A stretch of 64,000 nucleotides of DNA from Candidatus Enterococcus leclercqii. GTDB lineage: Bacteria > Bacillota > Bacilli > Lactobacillales > Enterococcaceae. The stretch spans positions 186,001 through 250,000 of the forward strand of contig NZ_MAEH01000009.1 of assembly GCF_009933135.1 (NCBI RefSeq), given 5' to 3'. The position numbers and the translations under genes were made by a program. Positions 1 through 8,289 of the stretch are shown here, piece after piece; positions within the stretch are counted from its first letter, which is position 1; every line of letters begins with the position of its first letter. The notes beneath the pieces were generated by a model. The model saw only the letters and a program-made list of their open reading frames with translations. It searched no databases and was not told where the DNA came from.

Positions 1-229
1 GTAAACCTACCTTTAACGCTAACCCTATTAATAAAAGACTAACAATTTTCTATGCGCCCTCAATATTTCGGAAATGATTCAAGCGACTTCTAGTTTGACC
101 CCAACTATTTTTCAACTACATCAGGTATTGTCTCACCTATTAAAGGACTCGCCTGAAGTCTGGCTAAGATGAATGAATTTAGTGACAGGTTTGAATTGAG
201 AGTTGCCCTAGTCTAACGAGGTGATTAAA

Positions 230-415
230 TTGCTGAACTATATTCTTAAATACAAGCCCAAAAATGCGAACGATGCTTTTTACTTATTCTTCTTAATCTG
301 CTTTACAACCGGTACAATTATTCAAATTTATCGGTCTGGTCTGACAGTCGGAAAAGCCATCATGTTGTTTATACTATTATTTTTTTTGGCTTTTTCCAGG
401 CAAACTAAAAAATAG
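230..415 (+). CDS. Small two-helix membrane protein of unknown function
   Basis: A 61-residue protein, not recognised. The start is taken as TTG at 230, because GAGGTGAT lies four bases before it; the in-frame GTG at 221 overlaps that same Shine-Dalgarno sequence. Two hydrophobic stretches (about residues 18-33 and 42-57) predict a two-helix membrane protein with a lysine-rich tail. It stands alone: no gene lies in 1-229 and the next gene is on the opposite strand. A bidirectional hairpin follows at 502-540. The coding call rests on the ribosome-binding site and the hydrophobic pattern only. Confidence 0.5.
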   Translation: MLNYILKYKPKNANDAFYLFFLICFTTGTIIQIYRSGLTVGKAIMLFILLFFLAFSRQTKK

Positions 416-501
416 TATAAAAAGCTAGCGTACTCTAGGCAGGCGATGTCCTTAGCTACGGATTTTAAAAGACCTCTTCTTGCAAGAAGTTCCGAAATAT
501 A

Positions 502-540
502 AACATGCCTGCTTCAAAACCATTTATAAGCAGGCATGTT
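502..540. terminator. Hairpin, probable intrinsic terminator
   Basis: A 13-bp perfect stem, AACATGCCTGCTT paired with AAGCAGGCATGTT, around a 13-base loop. It is followed by ATTTAT rather than a long T run, so it is a moderate terminator for the small gene ending at 415. A separate palindrome, CTTCTTGCAAGAAG, lies just before it at 476-489. Confidence 0.55.
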
Positions 541-612
541 ATTTATATCTATGGATTGTTAGTTTATTTTAATTGTCTTAGTTCCTGATTAATATATAAT
601 CCACTCCATATT

Positions 613-647
613 CAAAAAGACTACCCACCAAACTCGGTGAGTAGTCT
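613..647 (-). terminator. Terminator of the small membrane gene at 703-894
   Basis: Read on the minus strand, AGACTACTCACC pairs with GGTGGGTAGTCT and is followed at once by TTTTT. It sits about 56 bases after the stop codon of the minus-strand gene at 703-894. Confidence 0.65.
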
Positions 648-702
648 GCATGCTGGTCTTGTTTAGCGAAGCACCACTTCTTCGTGCTTGCTACTTTACC
701 GC

Positions 703-894
703 TTACCTCTTAATCCGCAGTTCTTTGATTAGGTACCAGTTGAGCAACCCGCTGGCGACAAACGCCGAAATGAAAACTGCCTTGTTGGAATCCCCGTGTC
801 CAGTTACTTGATTTCCCACGGCTAGTATCAAAATCAGCACCAACCCTATCGCCAGACTTATAAACAAACGCCGCCACTTTTTCTCTGTCATCAT
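703..894 (-). CDS. Small two-helix membrane protein of unknown function
   Basis: A 63-residue protein beginning MMTEKKWRR. A basic N terminus is followed by a hydrophobic helix (about 10-27), a short polar loop and a second hydrophobic segment (about 38-56), with a basic tail LRIKR. GGGGGAG lies four bases before the first of two adjacent ATG codons, a strong ribosome-binding site. The transcription unit appears to hold only this gene and ends at the hairpin at 613-647. I do not recognise the family; the size and topology resemble many uncharacterised small lactobacillales membrane proteins. Confidence 0.6.
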   Translation of the reverse strand: MMTEKKWRRLFISLAIGLVLILILAVGNQVTGHGDSNKAVFISAFVASGLLNWYLIKELRIKR

Positions 895-1001
895 TTGGCT
901 CCCCCATTTCCTTTACTCCAGTATACCATTTTAGCATTTGCAATTACCAAAGCGCTGACTATTTTCCAGCAAAAGGCAGACTGAAATTGCCAGTCGTTAA
1001 A

Positions 1002-1481
1002 CTACTTTTCCAGTAGCGCTTCAATCGCCGGACGCAAATCTTCCGGCGTTTTTTGTGGGGCGAACCGATCGACTACATTGCCGTCTTTGTCTACTAAGAA
1101 CTTCGTGAAGTTCCATTTAATGGCACTGCCGATGATGCCCCCTTTTTCTCCCTTCAAAAAGCGATACAAAGGGCTGGCATTTTCGCCATTGACATCAATT
1201 TTGGCGAATGTTTTAAAGCTGGTTTGGTATTTTAGTTGACAAAATTCCTGAATCTCTTCATTGGTTCCAGGGGCTTGATGACCGAATTGATTGCAGGGGA
1301 AGTCCAAGATTTCAAACCCCAGCTTCTGATAGTCACGGTAGAGTTTTTCCAGCCCTTCGTATTGTGGTGTAAAGCCGCAACCGGTCGCTGTATTCACTAC
1401 TAGCAGCACCTTGTCTTTGTAATCCGACAGTTCGACTTCGTTCCCTTTTGCATCTTTTACTTTAAAATCATAGATTGTCAT
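1002..1481 (-). CDS. gpx: Glutathione peroxidase family protein (thiol peroxidase)
   Basis: A 159-residue member of the GPx/BsaA family, which reduces hydrogen peroxide and organic peroxides. The ATG at 1481 follows an AAAGGTGG site; a longer in-frame reading exists but has no such site. The peroxidatic residue is Cys35 in NTATGCGFTPQ, a cysteine form rather than selenocysteine. The Gln of the catalytic tetrad lies in FPCNQFGHQ (about 61-69) and the Trp in the later WNFTKFLVDKDG motif. Bacterial members commonly use thioredoxin, so the physiological thiol is not proven, but this genome also makes glutathione with GshAB (18096-20384). The gene is downstream of citrate synthase on the same strand but separated from it by a terminator. 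Confidence 0.93.
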   Translation of the reverse strand: MTIYDFKVKDAKGNEVELSDYKDKVLLVVNTATGCGFTPQYEGLEKLYRDYQKLGFEILDFPCNQFGHQAPGTNEEIQEFCQLKYQTSFKTFAKIDVNGENASPLYRFLKGEKGGIIGSAIKWNFTKFLVDKDGNVVDRFAPQKTPEDLRPAIEALLEK

Positions 1482-1632
1482 ATTATTTCCACCTTTCTGA
1501 CTACGATACCTTCTCTTCCAAACCAATTTTCGGAAAAAGAAGCCTTTTTCTGAATTGTATCGAAGTCAGACGAACAATACAAAGAATCCAACCTGTAACT
1601 TGGTGCAGCTGCCAGTGACGCTAACTCTTATA

Positions 1633-1675
1633 AAAAAAGCCTGTCGCAATTGATTCACTGCGGCAGACTTTTTTG
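1633..1675 (-). terminator. Terminator of citrate synthase
   Basis: On the minus strand AAAAAAGTCTGCCGCA pairs with TGCGACAGGCTTTTTT (with wobbles) and ends in a run of seven T. It begins about 25 bases past the citrate synthase stop codon and isolates it from the peroxidase gene. Confidence 0.8.
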
Positions 1676-1700
1676 GATTGGTAATCGCTTTTTTAGAAGC

Positions 1701-3098
1701 TTATCCGGCACAAGAGGCTTCATCACAACTGTCTGTTCGTTCTCCCAAAGCGACATACTCTCGATCGTCAGAAACTTCCATATACGCCGGTCGAATAATT
1801 TTTTGTGTGTTGATCAATTCCTCAATTCGGTGGGCCGACCAACCCACGATACGGGCGATGGCGAACATGGGGGTATACAATTCACGAGGCAATCCCAGCA
1901 TCGCATAAACAAAGCCGCTGAAAAAGTCGATATTAGCGCTAACTCCTTTGAAGATCTTGCGCTTTTCACCGATAATCTTCGGTGCCAGCTCTTCTACTAG
2001 TGTGTATAGCTGGAACTCCGCTTGTTCTTCCGGCCCTTTTTCCTCAGCTAATTTTGAGACATAGGCTTTAAAGATTGCTGCCCGCGGATCATTGTCACTA
2101 TACACAGCGTGGCCCATGCCATAAATCAGACCTTTGCCATCAAAAGCCTTTTTATCCAGAATGTCTTCCAGATATTGTCGCACTTGAGTCTCATCTGTCG
2201 TATCCGTTACGTTGGCTTTCAAATCTTCCATCATCTGGGTGACTTTGATGTTGGCCCCACCGTGTTTAGGTCCTTTCAACGAACCTAGTGCGGCACTGAT
2301 TGTAGAATACGTATCGGTTCCACTGGAAGTCACAACTCGAGTGGTAAAGGTCGAATTGTTCCCGCCGCCGTGTTCCATATGGAGAACTAAGGACATATCC
2401 AATGTTTGAGCTTCTTGTTTGGTGTAGCTCTTGTCTGGGCGCAACATGGTCAAGATGGCTTCTGCGGTACTCAAGGAAGGATCAGGCCGGTGAATGTACA
2501 TACTTTCGTCCATCTCATAATGATTGTAGGCATGGTAAGCATAGACGGCCAACATCGGAAAAACGGCAACCAGCATCAAGCTCTGTTCCAGGACGTTTTC
2601 AATGCTCACATCATCCCGTCGGTCATCGTAACATGCCAATGTCAAAAGACTACGGGAAAGATTATTCATAATGTCAGCTGATGGTGCCTTCATAATCACG
2701 TCTCGCACAAAATTGGTAGGAAGCGTACGTTTCTCCGCTAATAGCTTGCGAAAGTCAGCTAATTCTGCCGGCGTTGGCAGCTCACCAAAAAGGAGTAAAA
2801 ATGCAACTTCTTCAAAACCAAAACGGCCTTCTCCAACAAATCCCTTCACCAGCTCGTTGATGTCAATGCCGCGGTACCGCAATTCTCCTACACCCGGGAT
2901 TGGTTTACCAGCGACGATTTTTTGGGGATAGATTGTTGAGATTGTTGTTAAACCAGCGAGAACGCCCTTACCATTGCTGTCGCGCAGTCCTCGCTTGACG
3001 TTATATTTTGTATAATTATTCACATCTATCCAATCAACTTCTTCACATCGTGCAGCCAGACTCGGGTAGTCCAGCAGATTTTTTTCCATCAAGCTCAC
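1701..3098 (-). CDS. gltA: Citrate synthase (long, about 465 residues)
   Basis: Condenses acetyl-CoA with oxaloacetate to citrate. The start is taken as GTG at 3098, because GAGGGG sits eight bases upstream; ATG at 3089 is too far from it and GTG at 3107 too close. Recognisable catalytic blocks are the histidine-rich HMEHGGGNNSTFTTR, the glycine-rich GPKHGGANIKV, the second catalytic histidine in GMGHAVYSDNDPR, and the aspartate in NIDFFSGFVYAMLG. At 465 residues it is about 90 longer than the Bacillus CitZ or Streptococcus mutans type (about 370) and fits the longer citrate/2-methylcitrate synthase type seen in clostridia. It is divergent from acnA-icd, which supply the next two steps. A role in 2-methylcitrate metabolism is unlikely, since no propionate genes are nearby. 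Confidence 0.94.
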   Translation of the reverse strand: MSLMEKNLLDYPSLAARCEEVDWIDVNNYTKYNVKRGLRDSNGKGVLAGLTTISTIYPQKIVAGKPIPGVGELRYRGIDINELVKGFVGEGRFGFEEVAFLLLFGELPTPAELADFRKLLAEKRTLPTNFVRDVIMKAPSADIMNNLSRSLLTLACYDDRRDDVSIENVLEQSLMLVAVFPMLAVYAYHAYNHYEMDESMYIHRPDPSLSTAEAILTMLRPDKSYTKQEAQTLDMSLVLHMEHGGGNNSTFTTRVVTSSGTDTYSTISAALGSLKGPKHGGANIKVTQMMEDLKANVTDTTDETQVRQYLEDILDKKAFDGKGLIYGMGHAVYSDNDPRAAIFKAYVSKLAEEKGPEEQAEFQLYTLVEELAPKIIGEKRKIFKGVSANIDFFSGFVYAMLGLPRELYTPMFAIARIVGWSAHRIEELINTQKIIRPAYMEVSDDREYVALGERTDSCDEASCAG

Positions 3099-3159
3099 GT
3101 AAAACACCCCTCTTTATCCAAAATAACTTTTATTCTGTTAGCGAATTGTATTACTGGTA

Positions 3160-3168
3160 ATTATATCA
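3160..3168 (-). promoter_or_regulatory. Extended -10 promoter of citrate synthase
   Basis: On the minus strand the sequence reads TGATATAAT, a consensus extended -10, about 60 bases before the GTG start. No good -35 box is present, as is usual for extended -10 promoters. Confidence 0.6.
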
Positions 3169-3202
3169 CCATTTTTACTGAAAAGAAATAATATTTTGAC
3201 TA

Positions 3203-3231
3203 TTTACTTTTATACAACAAGAATGTATAAT
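3203..3231 (+). promoter_or_regulatory. Promoter of acnA-icd
   Basis: TTTACT at 3203-3208 and a perfect TATAAT at 3226-3231 are 17 bases apart. Transcription from about 3238 would leave a leader of about 160 bases before acnA, which holds the inverted repeat at 3323-3360. It is 35 bases from the divergent gltA -10, so one regulator could control both units. Confidence 0.65.
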
Positions 3232-3322
3232 TATTCCAACTGACATATTTGGGGAGTTTGGCTTTGGGGCACGGATTGTTCGATATTTTGCGGCACGACT
3301 GCAGGTGTCAAAAAATGATCCT

Positions 3323-3360
3323 TGAAAGAATAGTAACTTTTCTATGGAAGCTTTCTTTCA
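3323..3360 (+). repeat. Inverted repeat in the acnA leader
   Basis: TGAAAGAA and TTCTTTCA are perfect 8-base inverted copies separated by 22 bases, 40 bases before the acnA start. CTATG and CATAG, nested across its right arm, offer an alternative pairing. It could be an RNA hairpin or an operator; no T run follows, so it is not a simple terminator. Confidence 0.4.
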
Positions 3361-3400
3361 TAGATTCTCCCTCTGCCAACAATGAAAGGAGTCTACGCTC

Positions 3401-6097
3401 ATGAAATGGCAAAATACATTAGCTGCAACCGATTTACTTTACTGTGATTTGAAACAGGTCAGCGCCGATTTTTCTGCCGATTTGAACGCTTTACCTTATT
3501 CTATTCGGGTACTTCTTGAGTCTGTCGCTCGTAATAGAGACGAAGAAATTACTGACGAGATCATCAGCGAATTGGCCAATTGGCAAGCGCAAGCGCCCAC
3601 TGGTGTCGTTCCCTTCAAACCGGCACGGGTGATTTTGCAAGACTTTACCGGGGTTCCTGCCGTGGTGGATCTAGCGGCTATGCGGGATGCAATGGTTTCT
3701 TTGGGTGGAACCGCTGAAGCAATCAATCCGGAGATTCCGGTAACATTGGTGGTGGATCATTCCGTCCAAGTGGATTGCTCTGGTAATCCGGGCGCATTGG
3801 CTTTCAATACGCAGCGTGAATTTGAGCGCAATCACGAGCGCTATCAGTTTTTGAAGTGGGCTCAACAGTCCTTCAATGATTTTGAAGTCGTCCCGCCAGA
3901 AACCGGCATCATTCACCAAGTAAATATCGAAAAACTTTCCAATGTGATTCTCACTAAAAAAGTAGCAGCTACCGGCGAAACAGTCATCTTTCCCGACACG
4001 CTGCAAGGGACTGATTCCCACACCACTATGATCAATGGTCTGGGGGTTCTCGGCTGGGGGGTTGGCGGCATCGAAGCCGAAGCAGCAATTTTAGGTGAAG
4101 CTTCTTATTTCCCAACGCCTGAAGTCATCGGGGTTGAATTTCTTGGGGAACTACCCACGGGTACGACTGCCACCGATCTGGCATTGGCAGTGACGGAGCT
4201 TTTGCGGCAAGAAAAAGTCGTGGGTAAATTTGTGGAGTACTTCGGCACCGGTTACCAAAAATTGAGCTTGTCTGATCGAGCAACGATTGCCAATATGGCT
4301 CCTGAATATGGTGCGACTTGCGGCTTTTGTCCCATTGATGAAGAAACACTGAACTACCTGCGCATCACCGGCCGTGACCCCCAACTCATCGAAACCGTCG
4401 CCGCCTATACCAAAGCGAACGGCTTGTTTTACGACGCCCAGCAAATTCCTACCTATACAAAGGTGATTCAACTGGATCTTGCCACCGTGCTCCCGGCATT
4501 GGCTGGCCCAAAACGTCCACAAGATCGTATTTCCTTAGCCAACGTTCCAGAGGATTTCACCGCATCCGTTACCGCGCCGGTGGGTCCAAAAGGCTTTGGT
4601 TTACCGGAAACGGAATTTTCCAAAAAGGCGGACATCCTCTGGCAAGAAAAAAATCCTGATCTGACTTATCCTGATCAGATTAAGACTGGCGACATCGCAC
4701 TAGCGGCCATCACCAGCTGTACCAACACCAGCAACCCTTTCGTCATGATCAGCGCTGGTTTATTGGCCAAAAAAGCTGTTGAAAAAGGCTTAAAAGTTCC
4801 TGCCTACGTCAAAACCTCATTGTCCCCAGGCTCGCGGATTGTGACGACTTATCTGGAAGACAGCGGCCTTTTGCCCTATATGGAAAAATTAGGCTTTTAC
4901 AATGTCGGCTACGGCTGCACTACTTGTATCGGTAACTCCGGACCATTGGCAGATCCAATCACCGAAGCGATTGAAAAGGAAAATCTGCTGGTGGCTTCTG
5001 TGCTTTCCGGAAACCGCAACTTTGAAGGACGCATTCATCCTTTAATCAAGGCCAATTACTTGGCTTCGCCGCCGTTGGTTGTTGCTTATGCTTTGGCCGG
5101 CAGTATCTTGACTGATCTGACCAAAGACGTAATTGGGGTGGCTAAAGACGGCAGCAAGGTCTATTTACAAGATCTCTGGCCGACTGCTGACGAAGTTAAC
5201 ACTGTGATCGACCGCTATGTAGGTCCTGAAGCTTATAAAGAAACTTATGCCCACGTCTTTGATGCCAATCAGCGTTGGAATGAAATTGAAACAACTACCG
5301 GGGCTTGCTTTGGCTGGGACGAGGCCTCTACCTATATTGCCAATCCGCCTTTCTTTACCGGATTGACCCGTGAGCTTCCGAAACAAGGGGCGTTGGAAGG
5401 CTTGACTGTGCTGGCAAAATTAGCAGATTCAGTGACAACTGATCACATCTCTCCGGCAGGAAATATCGCCATTGACTCGCCTGCCGGTCGTTTTTTGAAA
5501 GAGCGGGGAGTCGCACCAAAGGATTTCAACTCTTATGGTTCCCGCCGAGGCAATCATGACATTATGATGCGGGGAACCTTCGCCAATATTCGCCTGCAAA
5601 ACCAACTGGTTCCCGGTTCTTCCGGCGGAGTTACCAAATACCACCCTACCGGCGAAACCTTGTCGATTTTTGACGCGGCGATGCGCTACCAGGCCGCTGG
5701 TAAGAGCGCCATTGTTTTGGCAGGTAAAGACTACGGCATGGGTTCTTCTCGCGACTGGGCGGCAAAAGGCACTCAGCTTTTAGGTGTCAAAGCTGTCTTA
5801 GCTGAAAGCTTCGAGCGAATTCATCGCTCAAACTTGGCCATGATGGGAATCATTCCACTGCAATACCTCCCTGGAGAAACTGCTGAAACGCTGGGGCTGA
5901 TCGGCGCTGAAACCTTCGACATCCACCTGCCGGAAGACCCACAAGTCGGGCAATTCGTAGCTGTGACAGCGACTGGCCCAGATGGTACCCGCAAAGATTT
6001 TCAAGCCAAGCTGCGTTTTGATGCACCGGCAGATATCCGCTACTGGAAAAACCAAGGAATCCTGCCGATGGTCATTCGGAAAAAATTTGGCGCTTAA
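3401..6097 (+). CDS. acnA: Aconitate hydratase (aconitase A)
   Basis: An 898-residue [4Fe-4S] enzyme that isomerises citrate to isocitrate through cis-aconitate; the length is normal for the AcnA/IRP1 type. ATG at 3401 follows AAAGGAG at nine bases. Cluster ligands are visible as the Cys in TSCTNTSNP and the pair in GCTTCIGNSG. Substrate-binding blocks include GTDSHTTMINGLGVLGWGVG near the first third and the C-terminal swivelling domain with DYGMGSSRDWAAKG. It is cotranscribed with icd 113 bases downstream and divergent from citrate synthase. AcnA proteins can also bind RNA when the cluster is lost; nothing here tests that. Confidence 0.96.
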   Translation: MKWQNTLAATDLLYCDLKQVSADFSADLNALPYSIRVLLESVARNRDEEITDEIISELANWQAQAPTGVVPFKPARVILQDFTGVPAVVDLAAMRDAMVSLGGTAEAINPEIPVTLVVDHSVQVDCSGNPGALAFNTQREFERNHERYQFLKWAQQSFNDFEVVPPETGIIHQVNIEKLSNVILTKKVAATGETVIFPDTLQGTDSHTTMINGLGVLGWGVGGIEAEAAILGEASYFPTPEVIGVEFLGELPTGTTATDLALAVTELLRQEKVVGKFVEYFGTGYQKLSLSDRATIANMAPEYGATCGFCPIDEETLNYLRITGRDPQLIETVAAYTKANGLFYDAQQIPTYTKVIQLDLATVLPALAGPKRPQDRISLANVPEDFTASVTAPVGPKGFGLPETEFSKKADILWQEKNPDLTYPDQIKTGDIALAAITSCTNTSNPFVMISAGLLAKKAVEKGLKVPAYVKTSLSPGSRIVTTYLEDSGLLPYMEKLGFYNVGYGCTTCIGNSGPLADPITEAIEKENLLVASVLSGNRNFEGRIHPLIKANYLASPPLVVAYALAGSILTDLTKDVIGVAKDGSKVYLQDLWPTADEVNTVIDRYVGPEAYKETYAHVFDANQRWNEIETTTGACFGWDEASTYIANPPFFTGLTRELPKQGALEGLTVLAKLADSVTTDHISPAGNIAIDSPAGRFLKERGVAPKDFNSYGSRRGNHDIMMRGTFANIRLQNQLVPGSSGGVTKYHPTGETLSIFDAAMRYQAAGKSAIVLAGKDYGMGSSRDWAAKGTQLLGVKAVLAESFERIHRSNLAMMGIIPLQYLPGETAETLGLIGAETFDIHLPEDPQVGQFVAVTATGPDGTRKDFQAKLRFDAPADIRYWKNQGILPMVIRKKFGA

Positions 6098-6142
6098 ATC
6101 AGCAGCTTAGCAATGCCCACAGCTCTATCGAAGCATGACACG

Positions 6143-6177
6143 AAAGGACTTGCCGACAGATCTACAGCAAGTCCTTT
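6143..6177 (+). terminator. Hairpin between acnA and icd (attenuator-like)
   Basis: AAAGGACTTGC and GCAAGTCCTTT form a perfect 11-bp stem with a 13-base loop. Only CCTTACACTACTTTCC follows, not a T run, so it is more likely an mRNA-stabilising or partial-termination hairpin within the acnA-icd transcript than a full terminator. Confidence 0.5.
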
Positions 6178-6210
6178 CCTTACACTACTTTCCTGAACGG
6201 AGGAGCCCAT

Positions 6211-7479
6211 TTGACTTATATTACGATCCAAAACGAAACACTCTTAGTTCCAAAGCAGCCGACAATTCCTTTTATCGCCGGCGATGGTATCGGCCCTGAA
6301 ATCTGGGAAGCCTCACAAGCAGTCATCGACGCCGCAGTAGCCAAAGCCTATCAAGGGGAGAAAACAATCCAGTGGCGGGAAGTGCTGGCCGGAGAAAAAG
6401 CCTTTAAAGAAACCGGTGCTTGGTTACCAAAAGAAACATTAGCTGCCATCACAGAAGCCAAAGTAGCGCTAAAAGGGCCATTGACCACACCCATCGGCGG
6501 CGGCATTCGTTCCTTGAATGTTGCTTTGCGCCAAGATTTAGATTTATTCGCCTGTGTCCGTCCCGTGCGCTATTTTACCGGCGTTCCCTCCCCTTTAAAG
6601 GAACCTGAAAAAACCGATATGGTGATTTTCCGTGAAAACACTGAAGACGTCTATGCCGGTATCGAATTTGAAAAGGATAGCCCAGAGGTCAATCAACTTA
6701 TCCAAATGTTGCAAGAGCAATTTGCTGTCAAAAAGATTCGTTTCCCAAAAACGAGCGCTATCGGGATCAAACCCATCTCAAAAGAAGGCAGCCAGCGTTT
6801 GGTTGGTGCTGCCATTGATTACGCCTTAGCAAACGACCGTTCCACTGTGACCTTAGTCCATAAAGGCAATATCATGAAGTTTACTGAAGGGGGCTTCAAA
6901 AAGTGGGGCTATGAGCTGGCTGAGAGTGCTTATGCACAGCAGACTTTCACTATGCATAACTACCATACACTGGTTGCCGAGAAAGGTCAGGCAGTCGCCG
7001 ACCAAGCTTTAGCAGATGCCAAAGTTGCCGGAAAAATCATCATCAATGACGTCATCGCCGACAATATGTTGCAGCAAATCCTGCTGTATCCAGAAAAATA
7101 CGATGTAATTGCTACCTGCAATCTAAACGGCGACTACATTTCCGACGCGTTGGCCGCTCAAGTGGGGGGCATTGGGATCGCCCCAGGTGCCAATATCAAT
7201 TACCAAACCGGTCACGCCATTTTTGAAGCAACTCACGGCACCGCCCCGGACATTGCCGGTCAAGGAAAGGCCAACCCTTGTTCACTGCTGCTATCAGCAA
7301 GCATGATGTTGGCGTATCTGGGTTGGACAAAAGCTGCCCAATTGATAGAATCCGCAATCGAAGAAGCCCTGACAGCCAAAAAGGTCACTGCTGACTTTGC
7401 CCATTCCATGACTGATGCAACAGAAGTTTCCACTGGTGAATTCGGTCAACTCCTGACCGACATTATCACCGCTCAGTAA
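6211..7479 (+). CDS. icd: Isocitrate dehydrogenase, NADP-type
   Basis: A 422-residue enzyme that oxidatively decarboxylates isocitrate to 2-oxoglutarate. The start is TTG at 6211, preceded by GGAGGAG at the right distance. The isocitrate-binding serine loop appears as [18 protein letters not shown], the metal-binding region as [14 protein letters not shown], and the nucleotide-binding block as [17 protein letters not shown]. The length and the motif set match the Bacillus/E. coli homodimeric NADP family. With gltA and acnA it completes the oxidative branch from citrate to 2-oxoglutarate. No 2-oxoglutarate dehydrogenase is in this window, consistent with a biosynthetic role in glutamate formation. 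Confidence 0.95.
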   Translation: MTYITIQNETLLVPKQPTIPFIAGDGIGPEIWEASQAVIDAAVAKAYQGEKTIQWREVLAGEKAFKETGAWLPKETLAAITEAKVALKGPLTTPIGGGIRSLNVALRQDLDLFACVRPVRYFTGVPSPLKEPEKTDMVIFRENTEDVYAGIEFEKDSPEVNQLIQMLQEQFAVKKIRFPKTSAIGIKPISKEGSQRLVGAAIDYALANDRSTVTLVHKGNIMKFTEGGFKKWGYELAESAYAQQTFTMHNYHTLVAEKGQAVADQALADAKVAGKIIINDVIADNMLQQILLYPEKYDVIATCNLNGDYISDALAAQVGGIGIAPGANINYQTGHAIFEATHGTAPDIAGQGKANPCSLLLSASMMLAYLGWTKAAQLIESAIEEALTAKKVTADFAHSMTDATEVSTGEFGQLLTDIITAQ

Positions 7480-7503
7480 TCAGACACCTGTAGTCCAAAA
7501 ATG

Positions 7504-7566
7504 AAAGATCCAGTGATTTCGCAATGGTCGCAAGCCACCCGCAAAAGCACTGGATCTTTATTTTTT
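7504..7566. terminator. Terminator after icd
   Basis: AAAGATCCAGTG pairs with CACTGGATCTTT (12 bp) around a 32-base loop and is followed on the plus strand by TTTTTTAT. The right arm and T run overlap the stop codon of the convergent gene at 7558-7989. Confidence 0.75.
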
Positions 7567-7989
7567 ATCGATTTCAACCGGTAGTTTACCGGAAGTCTGT
7601 TTTTTGATAGCCGGCGTTAGCGCAAACTCCGTATGAAATTCATTCTTCAAAAGGACGGCCGCCAAAATGACTTCAGCGATATAACAGCCAATCTGAACGC
7701 CGCCTTCTCCAAGAAAAAAATCCGGATACCGTTCTGGATGAACCATAATTTCAGTGGACAAGAGACAGGCCACACAGTAGGCCGCCGCAAATAAAAAGCG
7801 ACTGGTTAAGGTCCGATGCCGAATCGTATTCAACAACAGGAGGAGTAAAAAGAAAGGCAGTAAAAACAGCTTCAAATAATAAGCCCAGGGGTACAATCCA
7901 AAAAAGTCTGCCTGGGCATCACCGAAAGTAAAACCTGTACTGACCGCTAAATTCATCACTAGAATCACCCGGTACATCATTAACAGCAC
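7558..7989 (-). CDS. Multi-pass membrane protein of unknown function
   Basis: A 143-residue protein with four probable transmembrane segments (about 1-18, 36-55, 64-82 and 98-116) and a hydrophilic C-terminal tail ending in VEIDKK. GTG at 7989 is six bases after GGAGG and is preferred to ATG at 7980, which is fifteen bases away. The stop codon lies inside the icd terminator hairpin, so the two genes converge closely. No family was recognised and there are no catalytic-looking motifs. Confidence 0.7.
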   Translation of the reverse strand: MLLMMYRVILVMNLAVSTGFTFGDAQADFFGLYPWAYYLKLFLLPFFLLLLLLNTIRHRTLTSRFLFAAAYCVACLLSTEIMVHPERYPDFFLGEGGVQIGCYIAEVILAAVLLKNEFHTEFALTPAIKKQTSGKLPVEIDKK

Positions 7990-8187
7990 CCAATCCCTCC
8001 CAAATCACTAACTACAATTATCCGCTTCAACCAATAGCCATTAAATGAAATTTCAACGTAAAAAATACCAACATTTAATAAAATGATATCAGAAAAATCT
8101 AAAATAGACGATTAAAATCACTTTATATGCAAATTAAGATAGTTCAATCCCGTTGAGAAATATCTAGGGGCTTCTCTTTTTTGCACA

Positions 8188-8221
8188 TTCGTAAACTTAT
8201 TGTTTACATACAGTTAACCAA
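8188..8221 (+). promoter_or_regulatory. BirA operator 1 upstream of bioY
   Basis: TTCGTAAAC and GTTAACCAA are near-perfect inverted half sites separated by exactly 16 bases, the architecture of the biotin repressor BirA in Firmicutes. The operator contains the -35 box of the bioY promoter, so bound BirA would block RNA polymerase. Confidence 0.75.
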
Positions 8222-8231
8222 ACGATATAAT
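8203..8231 (+). promoter_or_regulatory. Promoter of bioY
   Basis: TTTACA at 8203-8208 and TATAAT at 8226-8231 are 17 bases apart. The promoter overlaps the first BirA operator and ends just before the second. Confidence 0.75.
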
Positions 8232-8244
8232 TCTACCATACAGA

Positions 8245-8276
8245 CGTTAACCAAAATAAAAATAAGAGTTTACGAA
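8245..8276 (+). promoter_or_regulatory. BirA operator 2 upstream of bioY
   Basis: CGTTAAC and GTTTACG are inverted half sites again separated by exactly 16 bases; the right half extends to GTTTACGAA, the mirror image of the left half of operator 1. It lies between the promoter and the bioY Shine-Dalgarno AAGAAGG. Confidence 0.7.
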
Positions 8277-8289
8277 AGAAGGAATTATT

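Noticed and set aside
710-943. A 77-codon minus-strand frame overlapping the small membrane gene
   Set aside because: The other frame has a strong GGGGGAG site and a membrane pattern; this one has neither.
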